Source: Acidobacteriota bacterium (GTDB lineage Bacteria; Acidobacteriota; Aminicenantia; Aminicenantales; Saccharicenantaceae). From it: 64,000 nt of DNA. Within the stretch, counting starts at the first letter, position 1. The number at the start of each line of letters is the position of its first letter. The notes beneath the pieces are model-generated. The model did no database searches. It worked only from the letters and a program-made list of their open reading frames with translations, and had not been told where the DNA came from. The DNA lies in the NCBI GenBank assembly GCA_029569255.1, contig JAKQUO010000008.1, forward strand, positions 1-64,000, written 5' to 3'. The position numbers were made by a program, and so were the translations under genes. Of this stretch, positions 7,962 to 17,235 are shown piece by piece.

Positions 7962-9898
7962 ATCTCCCTCTTGAAGACAAGGACGCCGAGCGGCGGCAGG
8001 GTCAGGCGCAGGGAGTGGCTCCGGCCGTGCTGGGGCCTGGCCGCGGCCTTGACCGCGCCGAGGTTGCCCCGGCCCGTCCCGCCGTACTCCGCGGCGTCGC
8101 TGTTGAGGAGCTCCTTCCAGGTGCCGCCGGCGGGCACGCCGACGCGGTAGTCGTCCCGGGCGACGGGGGTGAAGTTGCAGACGACCAGGACGAGGTCCGG
8201 GGTCGTGCGGCCCTTGCGGAGGTAGCTGATGACGCTGTGGTCGACGTCGTTGAAATCGACCCACTCGAAGCCGGCCGGGTCGAAGTCGAGCTCGTGGAGG
8301 GCCGGCTCGCGACGGTAGAGGGCGTTGAGGTCCCGGACCCAGCGCTGGACGTCGGTGTGCGTCTTGTGCTCGAGGGCGTGCCACTCCAGGCTCTCCTCGT
8401 GGCTCCACTCCCGCCACTGGGCGAACTCCCCGCCCATGAACAGGAGCTTCTTCCCCGGGTGGGTGTACATGTAGCCGAAGAGGGCCTTGAGGTTGGCGTA
8501 CTTCTCCATCTCCAGGCCGGGCATCTTGCCGACGAGCGAGCCCTTGCCATGGACGACCTCGTCGTGCGACAGGGGCAGGACGAAGTTCTCGGTCCAGGCG
8601 TACCACATGCTGAAGGTCAGGTCGCCGTGGCTGAACTTGCGGAACAGGGGGTCCTTGCTGAAGTAGCCGAGCATGTCGTGCATCCAGCCCATCTTCCACT
8701 TGAGGCCGAAGCCCAGGCCGCCGAGGTGGACGGGCCGGGTGACCATGGGCCAGGCTGTCGACTCCTCGGCCGTCGTCTGGATGCCGGGGGCCTGGCCGTA
8801 GGCGGCCTCGTTGAGGCGGCGGATGAACGACAGGGCCTCGAGGTTCTCCCGGCCGCCGTAGCGGTTGGGGAGCCACTCCCCGTCCTTGCGGGAATAGTCG
8901 AGGTAGAGCATCGAGGCCACGGCGTCGATGCGCAGGCCGTCGGCGTGGTAGCGGTCGAGCCAGAACAGGGCCGACGAGATGAGGAACTCGCGGACCTCGT
9001 TGCGGCCGTAGTTGAAGATGGCGCTCTTCCAGTCGGGATGGAAGCCCAGGCGCGGGTCCTGGTGCTCGTAGAGGGAGGTGCCGTCGAAGCGGCCCAGGCC
9101 GTGTCCGTCGGTGGCGAAGTGCGAGGGCACCCAGTCGAGGATGACGCCGACGCCGTGGCGGTGGAGCGTGTCGACGAGGAACATGAAGTCCTGGGGAGCG
9201 CCGTAGCGGCTGGTCGGGGCGAAGTAGCCGATGGTCTGGTAGCCCCACGAGCCGTAGAAGGGGTGCTCCATGACCGGCATGATCTCGACGTGGGTGAAGC
9301 CCATGTCGCGGACGTATTCGGCGAGGAGGGGCGCCATCTCGCGGTAGGTCAGGGGGCGGTTCCCTTCCCCGGGGACGCGGCGCCAGGAGCCGAGGTGGAC
9401 CTCGTAGATCGAGATGGGCGCGTCGAGGGAGTTGCGGCGGCCCCGCTCGGCCATCCAGTCGCCGTCGAGCCAGCGGTAGTCGAGGTCCCAGACGATCGAG
9501 GCGGAGCGGGGCGGGGCCTCGTGGAAGAAGCCGAGCGGGTCGGCCTTCTCGGCCCGCGAGCCGTCGAGGCGCGACGCGACGGCGTACTTGTAGAGGGCGC
9601 CTTTGGGGAGGCCGGGGACGAATCCCTCCCAGATGCCGGAGCCGTCCCAGCGCGGGGCCAGGGGGTGGCGCCCGGCGTCCCAGCCGTTGAAGTCGCCGAT
9701 GACGGAGACGGCCGAGGCGTTGGGCGCCCAGACGGCGAACTGGACGCCGTCGCGGCCGTCGACGGCGCGGAGGTGGGCGCCCAGCTTGTCCCAGAGCCTG
9801 AAGTGGCTGCCTTCCTTGAAGAGGTAGATGTCGCCGTCGGTGAGGAGGGAGGGGCCGTGGACGACGTCCCTGGCGCCGACGGGACCGTCAGGCAGCAT
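7958..9898 (-). CDS. glgB: 1,4-alpha-glucan branching enzyme (GH13)
   Basis: Makes alpha-1,6 branches in glycogen by cleaving an alpha-1,4 chain and transferring it. The N-terminal CBM48 region shows [20 protein letters not shown]. The catalytic barrel has [30 protein letters not shown] with the nucleophile aspartate, ATAEEST-like [10 protein letters not shown] with the acid glutamate, and [14 protein letters not shown]. Length is 646 residues, as in bacterial GlgB without the extra N-terminal module. It overlaps glnS by 11 bases upstream and the GH57 gene by 4 bases downstream. Pairing with a GH57 protein suggests glycogen synthesis and remodelling; no glgA or glgC lies in the window. Confidence 0.95.
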   Translation of the reverse strand: MLPDGPVGARDVVHGPSLLTDGDIYLFKEGSHFRLWDKLGAHLRAVDGRDGVQFAVWAPNASAVSVIGDFNGWDAGRHPLAPRWDGSGIWEGFVPGLPKGALYKYAVASRLDGSRAEKADPLGFFHEAPPRSASIVWDLDYRWLDGDWMAERGRRNSLDAPISIYEVHLGSWRRVPGEGNRPLTYREMAPLLAEYVRDMGFTHVEIMPVMEHPFYGSWGYQTIGYFAPTSRYGAPQDFMFLVDTLHRHGVGVILDWVPSHFATDGHGLGRFDGTSLYEHQDPRLGFHPDWKSAIFNYGRNEVREFLISSALFWLDRYHADGLRIDAVASMLYLDYSRKDGEWLPNRYGGRENLEALSFIRRLNEAAYGQAPGIQTTAEESTAWPMVTRPVHLGGLGFGLKWKMGWMHDMLGYFSKDPLFRKFSHGDLTFSMWYAWTENFVLPLSHDEVVHGKGSLVGKMPGLEMEKYANLKALFGYMYTHPGKKLLFMGGEFAQWREWSHEESLEWHALEHKTHTDVQRWVRDLNALYRREPALHELDFDPAGFEWVDFNDVDHSVISYLRKGRTTPDLVLVVCNFTPVARDDYRVGVPAGGTWKELLNSDAAEYGGTGRGNLGAVKAAARPQHGRSHSLRLTLPPLGVLVFKREM

Positions 9899-11594
9899 CC
9901 CGGCCCGCCTTGACGAGCCTTGCCCACTCGTCGCGGAGCGTCACGGTGCGGTTGAAGACGGGGGCGCCGGGCCTCGCGTCGCGGCGGTCGGCGACGAAGT
10001 AGCCGAGGCGCTCGAACTGCCAGCGGCTCTCGGGAGCGGCCGAGGCCAGGAGCGGCTCGATCTTGGCGTCCCTGACCGTCTCGAGCGACCCGGGGTTGAG
10101 GGCGGCCTTCCAGTCGGCGCCTTCCGGGACGTCCAGGGGGTCGCGGACGGTGAAGAGCGTGTCGTAGAGGCGGACCTCGGCGTCGAGGGCGTGGCGGGCC
10201 GAGACCCAGTGGAGCGTGGCCTTGACCTTGCGCCCGTCGGGAGGGTTGTCGCCGCCGCGCGTCGCCGGGTCGTAGGTGCAGCGGAGCTCGACGACTTCGC
10301 CGGAGGCGTCCCTGACGGCCTCGTCGCAGCGGATGAAGTAGGCGTAGCGGAGGCGGACCTCCCTGCCGGGCGAGAGGCGGTAGAACTTCGGGGGCGGCGC
10401 CTCCATGAAGTCGTCGCGCTCGATCCAGAGCTCGCGCGAGAAGGGCACCTTGCGCGTCCCGGCGGAGGGGTCCTCGGGGTTGTTGACGGCGTCGAACTCC
10501 TCGACCCGGTCGGCCGGGTAGTTGGTGATGACGACCTTGAGCGGGCGGAGCACGGCCATGGCCCGGGGGGAGGTCCTGTTCAGGTGCTCGCGGGCGCACA
10601 TCTCGAGGAGAGGGAGATCGACGATGCTGTTGTCCTTGGCGACGCCGATCTTCTCGCAGAAGGCGGCGATCGACTCGGGCGAGTAGCCGCGGCGGCGGAA
10701 GCCGGAGATCGTCGGCATGCGCGGGTCGTCCCAGCCGGAGACGAGGCCCGACTCGACGAGCTCGAGGAGCCGGCGCTTGCTGATGACCGTGTGGCCGAGG
10801 TTGAGGCGGGCGAACTCGATCTGCTGGGGGTGGTGGACGCCGAGCCGGTCAAGGAACCAGTCGTAGAGGGGCCGGTGGACCTCGAACTCGAGCGTGCAGA
10901 TGGAGTGGGTGATGCCCTCGATCGAGTCGCTCTGGCCGTGGGCCCAGTCGTAGGTCGGGTAGAGGCACCAAGCGTCGCCGCGGCGGTAGTGGCGCTCGCG
11001 GCGGATGCGGTACATGAGCGGGTCGCGCATGAGCATGTTCGGCGAGGCCATGTCGATCTTGGCCCGGAGGGTCTTCGAGCCGTCGGGGAACTCGCCGGCC
11101 CGCATCCGGGCGAAGAGGTCGAGGTTCTCGGCCACGGAGCGGTCGCGGTAGGGCGAGGGCGTGCCGGGCTTGGTCACGGTGCCGCGGTATTCGCGGACCT
11201 GGTCGGCCGTGAGGTCGCAGACATAGGCGTCGCCCTTCTTGATGAGGGCGACGGCCCACTCGTAAAGCCGCTCGTAGTAGTCGGAGGCGTAGTATTCGCG
11301 GTCCTCCCAGTCGAAGCCGAGCCAGCGGACGTCCTCCTTGATGGCGTCGACGTAGCTCTGGTCCTCGGTCTCGGGGTTGGTGTCGTCCATGCGCAGGTTG
11401 CAGAGGCCGCCGTAGTCGCGGGCCAGGCCGAAGTTGAGGTGGAGGGACTTGGCGTGGCCGATGTGGAGGAAGCCGTTGGGCTCGGGCGGGAAGCGGGTGC
11501 GGACCCGGTCGAAGCGGCCGGAGGCCAGGTGGCGGTCGATGATGTCGCGGATGAAGTTGGACTTGGGCTTGGGCGCGGCGGGTTCGTCAGGCAT
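9888..11594 (-). CDS. glnS: Glutaminyl-tRNA synthetase
   Basis: Charges tRNA-Gln with glutamine in the cytosol. The class I signature is [15 protein letters not shown], with HIGH at residues 44-47. [14 protein letters not shown] follows, and the KMSKS loop appears as VISKRRL. The family block [17 protein letters not shown] is present, as are the C-terminal beta-barrels that bind the anticodon (about 350-560). Length, 568 residues, equals the Escherichia coli-type enzyme. It overlaps gltX upstream by 8 bases and glgB downstream by 11. Having a dedicated GlnRS next to GluRS implies direct Gln-tRNA-Gln formation rather than sole reliance on GatCAB. Confidence 0.96.
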   Translation of the reverse strand: MPDEPAAPKPKSNFIRDIIDRHLASGRFDRVRTRFPPEPNGFLHIGHAKSLHLNFGLARDYGGLCNLRMDDTNPETEDQSYVDAIKEDVRWLGFDWEDREYYASDYYERLYEWAVALIKKGDAYVCDLTADQVREYRGTVTKPGTPSPYRDRSVAENLDLFARMRAGEFPDGSKTLRAKIDMASPNMLMRDPLMYRIRRERHYRRGDAWCLYPTYDWAHGQSDSIEGITHSICTLEFEVHRPLYDWFLDRLGVHHPQQIEFARLNLGHTVISKRRLLELVESGLVSGWDDPRMPTISGFRRRGYSPESIAAFCEKIGVAKDNSIVDLPLLEMCAREHLNRTSPRAMAVLRPLKVVITNYPADRVEEFDAVNNPEDPSAGTRKVPFSRELWIERDDFMEAPPPKFYRLSPGREVRLRYAYFIRCDEAVRDASGEVVELRCTYDPATRGGDNPPDGRKVKATLHWVSARHALDAEVRLYDTLFTVRDPLDVPEGADWKAALNPGSLETVRDAKIEPLLASAAPESRWQFERLGYFVADRRDARPGAPVFNRTVTLRDEWARLVKAGRDAA

Positions 11595-12870
11595 GTGCGG
11601 CTCTCCTGAGGCGGGCGACGGCGCGTTCGCGGCCGAGGACCTCCATCATCTCGAACAGCCCCGCGCCCTTCGACTTGCCGGAGACGGCCATGCGGGCCGG
11701 GTGGACGACGGCTGCGGCCTTGAGGCCCCGCTCCTCGGCCAAGGCGCGGAAGGCGGCCTCGATCGCGGCGCGGGAGAAATCGGGGAGGGTGTCGAGGCGG
11801 CCGGCCAGGGCGGCGAGCAGGTCGCGGTTGCCGGGGGCGTCGAGCAGGGCCCGGCCCCCGTCCTCGAAGGCGAAGTCCTCGCGGAAGAAGAGGTCGATCA
11901 TGGGCGGGAACTCGCCGACGGTCTTGGCCCGGACCCTGTAGAGGTCGACGACCCGCGAAACGTAGTCGTCGGGGAAGGCGGAGGTGCCGGTCCCGGCCGC
12001 CTCGAGGCGCTGCCGGACGTCCGGGACGAGCCGCTCGCCCGGGGCCATGGCGATGTACCAGGCGTTGAGCCAGCGGAGCTTCTGAAGGTCGAACTTGGCC
12101 TGGACGCCGCTCATCTCGGCGATCTCGAAGCGCGAGGCGGCCTCGGCCGCGGTCATGAGCTCGCGGCCGTCGCGGGGCATCCAGCCGAGGAGGATGAGGT
12201 AGTTGGCCAGGGCCTCGGGCAGGAAGCCCTCGCGCCGGTACTCCTCGACCGAGACGCCGCCGTGGCGCTTGGACAGCTTCGAGCCGTCGGGGCCGAGGAT
12301 GAGGGGCATATGGCCGAAGCGGGGCGGCGCGAGGCCGAAGGCCTCGTAGAAAAGGATCTGCTTGGGGGTGTTGGAGATGTGATCGTCGCCGCGGAGGATG
12401 TGGGTGATGCCCATGTGGGCGTCATCGACGACGCAGGAGAAGTTGTAGGTCGGCGAGCCGTCCGACTTGATCAGGACCTGGTCCTTGAGGGTGTCCGACT
12501 CGACCGCGATGGGGCCGTGGACGAGGTCGTCGTAGGCGATGGTCCGGCCGGGGGCGACGCGGAAGAGGACGGCGTCGCCGTCCTTGTAGGCACGGCCGGC
12601 GGCGACGAGCTCGGCGGCCTTGGCCCGGTAGACGTCGAAGCGGCGGGACTGGAAAAGCGGCTCCTCGTCCCAGTCGAGGCCGAGCCAGCGGAGGTCGTCG
12701 AGGATCTCGTCGAGGAAGCGCGCCTCGGAGCGCTTGAGGTCCGTGTCCTCGACGCGGAGGAGGAACTTGCCCCCGGCGTGGCGGGCGTGGAGCCAGTTGA
12801 AGACGGCCGTCCGGGCGCTCCCGATGTGGAGGAAGCCGGTCGGACTGGGGGCGAAGCGCACTCGGACCAT
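11587..12870 (-). CDS. gltX: Glutamyl-tRNA synthetase (short form)
   Basis: Attaches glutamate to tRNA-Glu. [18 protein letters not shown] carries the class I HIGH-type motif as HIGS (residues 15-18). FLLRVEDTD follows, the block [29 protein letters not shown] is present in part-matching form, and the KMSKS motif appears as KLSKRHG. At 427 residues it is shorter than usual bacterial GluRS (about 465-490). The loss seems to be in the insert that carries the zinc-binding cysteines in many GluRS and in the C-terminal anticodon domain. The promoter -10 lies about 7 bases before the ATG, so the mRNA may be leaderless. It is the first gene of the gltX-glnS-glgB-GH57 operon. Confidence 0.94.
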   Translation of the reverse strand: MVRVRFAPSPTGFLHIGSARTAVFNWLHARHAGGKFLLRVEDTDLKRSEARFLDEILDDLRWLGLDWDEEPLFQSRRFDVYRAKAAELVAAGRAYKDGDAVLFRVAPGRTIAYDDLVHGPIAVESDTLKDQVLIKSDGSPTYNFSCVVDDAHMGITHILRGDDHISNTPKQILFYEAFGLAPPRFGHMPLILGPDGSKLSKRHGGVSVEEYRREGFLPEALANYLILLGWMPRDGRELMTAAEAASRFEIAEMSGVQAKFDLQKLRWLNAWYIAMAPGERLVPDVRQRLEAAGTGTSAFPDDYVSRVVDLYRVRAKTVGEFPPMIDLFFREDFAFEDGGRALLDAPGNRDLLAALAGRLDTLPDFSRAAIEAAFRALAEERGLKAAAVVHPARMAVSGKSKGAGLFEMMEVLGRERAVARLRRAAHA

Positions 12871-12876
12871 GCGTAA

Positions 12877-12905
12877 TTTATAACATACGGGGTGAGGGGC
12901 GACAA
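12877..12905 (-). promoter_or_regulatory. Promoter of the gltX operon, probably leaderless
   Basis: Minus strand TTGTCG (12900-12905), a 17-base spacer, then TATAAA (12877-12882). Transcription would start at about 12870-12871, which is the A of the gltX ATG. No Shine-Dalgarno sequence fits in between. Confidence 0.55.
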
Positions 12906-12917
12906 GCCGGGCAAGAC

Positions 12918-13026
12918 GGGGTCAAACCTTTAAAAGTTTAATTTTCTATCGAACGGATCGCTCGTTCAAGATGCGAAAACCTGGTGCCCTTTCCCGGAAA
13001 AATTAAAGAATTAAAGGTTTGACCCC
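12918..13026. repeat. Dispersed inverted-repeat element, family A copy 1
   Basis: The left arm GGGGTCAAACCTTTAAAAGT and the right arm AATTAAAGGTTTGACCCC are inverted copies bounding about 109 bases. The same arms occur at 17124-17218 and 44560-44643, with unrelated middles, and as a single arm at 18804-18829. The element sits between the divergent gltX and amidohydrolase genes. Confidence 0.85.
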
Positions 13027-13047
13027 TTCTTGTCTCTGTTGTATATA
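13019..13047 (+). promoter_or_regulatory. Promoter whose -35 lies in repeat A1
   Basis: TTGACC (13019-13024) is part of the right end of the repeat. After exactly 17 bases comes TATATA (13042-13047). The amidohydrolase ATG at 13071 follows, with AAGGAGG at 13061-13067. The repeat thus seems to provide the -35 for the downstream operon. Confidence 0.5.
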
Positions 13048-13070
13048 AAATTTTCCCATTAAGGAGGCCC

Positions 13071-14423
13071 ATGAAACTCTCAGCGCGCGTCTCCCCGGCC
13101 CTCTCCCTCTTAATCGTCGCGGCGGCCGCCCTCGTCGGCTTCGCGTCGGCGCTCGCCGCCGTCCAGCCGTCCGCGGCCGACGTCGGCCCGACCTATGCCG
13201 TCCGCGGCTGCCGGATCGTGCCGGCCACGGGGCCGCCTGTCGAAAAGGGAGCGATCGTCATCCGCGACGGGCTCATCGAGGCCCTCGGCCCGGCCGGCAA
13301 GGTCAAGATCCCCGGCGACGCCGAGATCGTCGAGGCCGACGGCCTCGTCGCCTATCCCGGCCTGGTCTCGGCGCTGTCCAACCTGTTCCTCGAGCCGCCG
13401 GCCCCGGCCGGGGGCCAGGCGCCCGGGCTCGCGGCGGGGTTCCCCGGCCAGGCCAGGCAGGCCGCGCCGGCCGACGACCGCTTCCCGCCCGGGCCCGGCC
13501 TCCTCGTCCTCGACCAGCTCAAGCCCAAGAAGGCGTCGGTCGAGAGCTTCCACAGGGCCGGGTTCACGACGGTGCTGGTCGCGCCGACGCAGGGCATCTT
13601 CGAGGGCCAGAGCGTGCTGCTCAACCTGAACGGCGAAGACATCGCGCCGATGGTCCTCCGCAACGGCGCCGCCCTCCACATCAACTTCACCACCGAGCGC
13701 GGCGGCTATCCGTCGAGCCTGATGGGCACGATCGCCCACATCCGCCAGAGCTTCATCGACGCCGACTACTACGCCGCCCGCCAGGCCCAGTACGCCAGAT
13801 CCCCGGCCGGGCTGAAGCGGCCCGCCTACGACCCGCGCCTCGAGGCGCTCGCGCCTTTCGTCCGCGACCGCCGGCCGGTCGTCTTCCAGTGCAACAACCA
13901 GGAAGACATCAAGCGGGCCCTGAAGATCGTCGCCGAGTTCAAGCTCAACGCCATGCTGGCCGGGGCCACCGAGGCCTGGCGGGTCGCCGAGGCGCTGAAA
14001 AAGAGCCCCGTGCCGCTGCTGGTCGGCCTTGATTTCCGGCCGCCGGCGACGAGCAAGTACGCGACCCAGGGCGAGGAGCTGCGCAAGCGCGCCGAGGCCG
14101 AGCTCTACCCGGCCAACGCCGCCGCGCTGGCCCGGGCCGGCCTCGACTTCGCCCTCGTTTCCGGGGCGAACGCCGACGGGGCCGCGGTGCTGCGCGCCGT
14201 CCGGGCGGCCGTCAAGGCCGGGCTTTCGAAGGAAGCGGCCCTCCGGGCGCTGACCGTCACGCCGGCCCGCTTCCTCGGCCTCGACCGGGCCCTCGGCTCG
14301 CTCGAGCCGGGCAAGACGGCCAACGTCGTCCTGGTCAAGGGCGAGATCTTCGACGACGGCGCCCAGGTGGCCGCGGTGTTCGCCGACGGCGTCCTGTTCA
14401 AGTACGCGGAGGTGTCCAAATGA
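13071..14423 (+). CDS. Secreted amidohydrolase-fold protein lacking the HxH metal motif
   Basis: Shows the layout of imidazolonepropionase-like amidohydrolases. After an N-terminal signal sequence (residues 1 to about 35) come YAVRGCRIVPATG and AIVIRDGLIEALGP, the small beta-sandwich. The entry to the barrel reads YPGLVSALSNLF where active members have PG-hydrophobic-hydrophobic-D-x-HTH. The metal-binding HxH is therefore missing. The C-terminal ALTVTPARFLGLDRALGSLEPGKTANVVLV is the intact family ending. It is probably not a metal hydrolase itself and may be a partner subunit. The stop overlaps the next gene, which has the HTH motif, as ATGA. A third homologue follows. At 450 residues the length is normal. 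A good ribosome-binding site precedes the ATG. Confidence 0.8.
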   Translation: MKLSARVSPALSLLIVAAAALVGFASALAAVQPSAADVGPTYAVRGCRIVPATGPPVEKGAIVIRDGLIEALGPAGKVKIPGDAEIVEADGLVAYPGLVSALSNLFLEPPAPAGGQAPGLAAGFPGQARQAAPADDRFPPGPGLLVLDQLKPKKASVESFHRAGFTTVLVAPTQGIFEGQSVLLNLNGEDIAPMVLRNGAALHINFTTERGGYPSSLMGTIAHIRQSFIDADYYAARQAQYARSPAGLKRPAYDPRLEALAPFVRDRRPVVFQCNNQEDIKRALKIVAEFKLNAMLAGATEAWRVAEALKKSPVPLLVGLDFRPPATSKYATQGEELRKRAEAELYPANAAALARAGLDFALVSGANADGAAVLRAVRAAVKAGLSKEAALRALTVTPARFLGLDRALGSLEPGKTANVVLVKGEIFDDGAQVAAVFADGVLFKYAEVSK

Positions 14424-15748
14424 AAAAGACCGTCGCGCTCGTCGCGCTCGTCGCCCTCGCGGCCATCCTCCCGCCGGCCGCCGCGTTCGCCGACGGCGGC
14501 TCGATCCTCGTCAAGAACGGCACCGTCCTGACCGTGACCAAGGGCGTCATCCCGCGGGGGGACGTCCTTGTCGTCGGCGGCGTCATCAAGGCCGTCGGCG
14601 AGAACGTGGCCGCGCCGCCCGGCGTCCGGGTCGTCGACGCGGCCGGGCGCTACGTCCTGCCGGGCATCATCGACTCGCACACCCACATCGCCCTGGCCGG
14701 GACGAACGAGGGCGCCGACGCCATCACGCCCGAGGCCGACGTCGGCTCGGTCATCAACGCCGACGACACGGCCATCCTGACCGCCCTGAGCGGCGGCGTG
14801 ACCATGGTCCATACCATGCACGGCAGCGCCAACCCGATCGGCGGGGCGAACGTCGTCATCAAGACGAAGTGGGGCCGGCCGTCGGAGGAGCTGGTCGTGA
14901 CCGAGGCCCTGCCGACGCTCAAGTTCGCCCTGGGCGAGAACGTCAAGCAGTCCAACCGGGCCCTCCAGCCGGGCCAGGCCCAGCGCTACCCGGCGACGCG
15001 CATGGGCGCCAACGCCATCATCCGCCGCGAGTTCGAAAGGGCCCGCAATTACATGGCCCAATGGGACCGCTACAGGAAGGCCGCGGCGGCCAAGAACCCG
15101 GCGGCCAACCTCGTCCCGCCGCGCAAGGACCTGCGCCTGGAGGTCCTGGCCGAGATGCTGCGGGGCGAGCGCGTGGCCCGCTGCCACAGCTACCAGGCCA
15201 CCGAGTCCCTCGAGTTCATGGAGCTGGCCAAGGAGTTCGGCTTCAAGATCCAGTGCTTCGAGCACATGTGGGAAGGCTACAAGATCGCCGACGAGCTCCG
15301 GGCGGCCGGGATCGGCATCTCCGTCTTCGCCGACTTCTGGGCCTACAAAATGGAGGCGGCCGAGGGCATCGCCGAGATGGCCGGCTACTGCCACAACAAG
15401 GGCATTCTCGTGTCGATCAACTCCGACAGCGGCGAGCGCATCCGCCGCCTGTTCAACGACGCCGCCAAGACCATGAAGTACGGGGGGCTCTCGGAAGACG
15501 AGGCGCTCAGGCTCGTGACCATCAACCCGGCCATCCAGCTCGGCGTCGACCGGATCGTCGGCAGCCTCGAGGTCGGCAAGCAGGGCGACATCGCCGTCTT
15601 CAGCGAGCACCCCATGAGCGCCTACACGCGCTGCGACATGACCATCATAGAGGGCGACGTCTATTTCGACCGGGACGCCCTCGTCAAGGAGCGTGAGGAG
15701 TCGGCCGCGAAAGCCGCGGCCCCGGGCGGCGAAGGAGGCGTGTCATGA
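14420..15748 (+). CDS. Secreted metal-dependent amidohydrolase
   Basis: Likely hydrolyses an amide or imide bond, perhaps in a peptide or cyclic compound, outside the cytoplasm. A signal peptide covers residues 1 to about 25. GGSILVKNGTVLTVTKGVIPRG begins the beta-sandwich (given here in part), and the barrel starts with LPGIIDSHTHIAL, which has the HxH metal ligands. A later histidine lies in VARCHSYQATES, another in IQCFEHMWEGYKIADE, and SINSDSGERI has the catalytic-type aspartate. The end is TINPAIQLGVDRIVGSLEVG. Length is 442 residues. It is the central and only visibly metal-competent member of three coupled amidohydrolase-fold genes; its 4-base overlaps with both neighbours suggest equal production. 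The substrate is not predictable. Confidence 0.85.
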   Translation: MKKTVALVALVALAAILPPAAAFADGGSILVKNGTVLTVTKGVIPRGDVLVVGGVIKAVGENVAAPPGVRVVDAAGRYVLPGIIDSHTHIALAGTNEGADAITPEADVGSVINADDTAILTALSGGVTMVHTMHGSANPIGGANVVIKTKWGRPSEELVVTEALPTLKFALGENVKQSNRALQPGQAQRYPATRMGANAIIRREFERARNYMAQWDRYRKAAAAKNPAANLVPPRKDLRLEVLAEMLRGERVARCHSYQATESLEFMELAKEFGFKIQCFEHMWEGYKIADELRAAGIGISVFADFWAYKMEAAEGIAEMAGYCHNKGILVSINSDSGERIRRLFNDAAKTMKYGGLSEDEALRLVTINPAIQLGVDRIVGSLEVGKQGDIAVFSEHPMSAYTRCDMTIIEGDVYFDRDALVKEREESAAKAAAPGGEGGVS

Positions 15749-17139
15749 CGGCGAGGGGACGGGTTATCATCGCGGCGCTCCTGGCGGCCGCTGTCGCTTC
15801 CGCTGCTGCGTCTGCTGCTGATGCGGCGGCGGAGGCCGGGCCGGCCCGGCGAGGCGGCGCGGATGGGGCGGCCGGGGCGGGCGGAGTGCGCGGGGCGGGC
15901 GGAGCGGACGCCAAGGTCGCGGCCATCACCAACGTCCGCATCGTGCCGGTCGTCGGCGCCGAGGTGGCCTCGGGGACGATCGTCATCGAGGGCGGGCTCA
16001 TCGCCGGGATCGGGGCGGGCGTGGCCGTTCCGGCCGGGGCCGAGGTCGTCGACGGGACGGGACTCCGGGCCTATCCCGGGATGATCGATTCGTACTCGCA
16101 GCTCGGCCTGGTCGAGATCAGCGGCGTCGCGGCCACGGTCGACAACCGCGAGACCGGGCGCATCAACCCCCAGGTCCGGGCCCTCGAGGCCGTCCGCTAC
16201 GACTCGATGCACATCCCCATCGCCCGGTCCAACGGCGTCACGGCGGCCGTCGTCGCGCCGTCGGGCGGGGTCATCTCCGGCGTGAGCTGCCTGCTGCGCC
16301 TGGACGGCTGGACCAACCGCGAGATGGCCGTCAAGCCGATGGCGGCCATGCACATCGAGCTGCCGGGGCTGGGCGGCGGACGGGGCGGGTTCGCGGCCGG
16401 GCGCATGGGCGCGGGGACGGCGAGGGTCGACGGGCCGGGCATCCTGGCCGAGCTGAAGGCGCTCTTCGCCGCGGCCCGGGCCTACGAGAAGCGGCGCGAC
16501 GCCGCGGCCAAGGACGCGCGCTTGCCGCTGCCCGAGTTCGACGAGACATCCGAGGCCCTGCTGCCGCTCCTCAAGGGCGAGATGCCGGCCATGATCTCGG
16601 TCCACGGCGAGCGGGACATCCGGGCGGCCATCGCGTTCGTCCGCGACGAGGGGCTCGGGGCCGTCTTCTACGGCGTCGAGCAGGGGTTCAAGGCGGCCGG
16701 CGAGCTGGCCGCGGCCGGGATCCCGGTCGTCCTGGGGTCGCTCTACGACCTGCCGCCGGTCTGGGAGGACGGCTACGACGCCGTCTTCCGCAACGCCGGG
16801 GTCATGGCCAAGGCCGGGGTCAAGGTGGCCTTCTCGTCGTCGAGCTCCAGCCTGGCGAAGGACCTGCCCTACCACGCGGCCAAGGCGGCCGCCTTCGGGC
16901 TGGACAGGGCCGAGGCCCTGCGGGCCGTGACCATCAATCCGGCCGAGATATTCGGCGTCGCGGACCGGATGGGCAGCCTGGAGAAGGGCAAGGCGGCCAA
17001 TATCGTGCTCGCGGACAACGACATCCTCGAGCTGCGGACCAAGATCGTCAGGGTCTGGATCGACGGCCGCGAGTGCGACCTGTCGAACCGCTACACGGAG
17101 CTGCTCGAAAAATTCAAGAAGAAGGGGTCAAACCTTTAA
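15745..17139 (+). CDS. Secreted amidohydrolase-fold protein lacking the HxH metal motif (second)
   Basis: Third amidohydrolase-fold gene of the set. The signal sequence is followed by a Gly/Ala/Arg-rich linker (about 28-55), then VAAITNVRIVPVVG, and at the barrel entry YPGMIDSYSQLG, where the HxH is replaced by SYS. The ending AVTINPAEIFGVADRMGSLEKG and KAANIVLAD is well kept. Length is 464 residues. It overlaps the preceding gene as ATGA. Its last codons and stop come from the inverted repeat that begins at 17124: GGGGTCAAACCTTTAA is read as GSNL-stop. The insertion therefore seems to have replaced the original C-terminus. A catalytic role without the metal motif is unlikely; pairing with the middle gene is an inference. 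Confidence 0.8.
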   Translation: MTARGRVIIAALLAAAVASAAASAADAAAEAGPARRGGADGAAGAGGVRGAGGADAKVAAITNVRIVPVVGAEVASGTIVIEGGLIAGIGAGVAVPAGAEVVDGTGLRAYPGMIDSYSQLGLVEISGVAATVDNRETGRINPQVRALEAVRYDSMHIPIARSNGVTAAVVAPSGGVISGVSCLLRLDGWTNREMAVKPMAAMHIELPGLGGGRGGFAAGRMGAGTARVDGPGILAELKALFAAARAYEKRRDAAAKDARLPLPEFDETSEALLPLLKGEMPAMISVHGERDIRAAIAFVRDEGLGAVFYGVEQGFKAAGELAAAGIPVVLGSLYDLPPVWEDGYDAVFRNAGVMAKAGVKVAFSSSSSSLAKDLPYHAAKAAAFGLDRAEALRAVTINPAEIFGVADRMGSLEKGKAANIVLADNDILELRTKIVRVWIDGRECDLSNRYTELLEKFKKKGSNL

Positions 17140-17218
17140 TTTTTTAATTTTTTGGGCGGCGCGGTAGAAGAATTCGTGGAAGAGGCTTGAAAAATTAAAG
17201 AATTAAAGGTTTGACCCC
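17124..17218. repeat. Dispersed inverted-repeat element, family A copy 2
   Basis: Arms GGGGTCAAACCTTTAATTTT and AATTAAAGGTTTGACCCC bound about 95 bases between the third amidohydrolase and the M20 gene. The left arm overlaps the end of the upstream coding region. Confidence 0.88.
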
Positions 17219-17235
17219 GTCTTGAAGGAGGCGCT

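Noticed and set aside
5427-8150. A 907-codon open frame on the plus strand opposite the GH57 and glgB genes
   Set aside because: Its translation is low-complexity (Arg, Gly, Ala, Asp, Val) as expected from the reverse of high-GC codons. The minus strand carries clear GH57 motifs over the same bases.
12918-13026. The inverted repeats as ordinary rho-independent terminators
   Set aside because: The arms are too far apart (up to about 50 bases of unrelated middle), no T-run follows in the right place, and the same arms recur at unrelated loci. An incidental effect on transcription remains possible.
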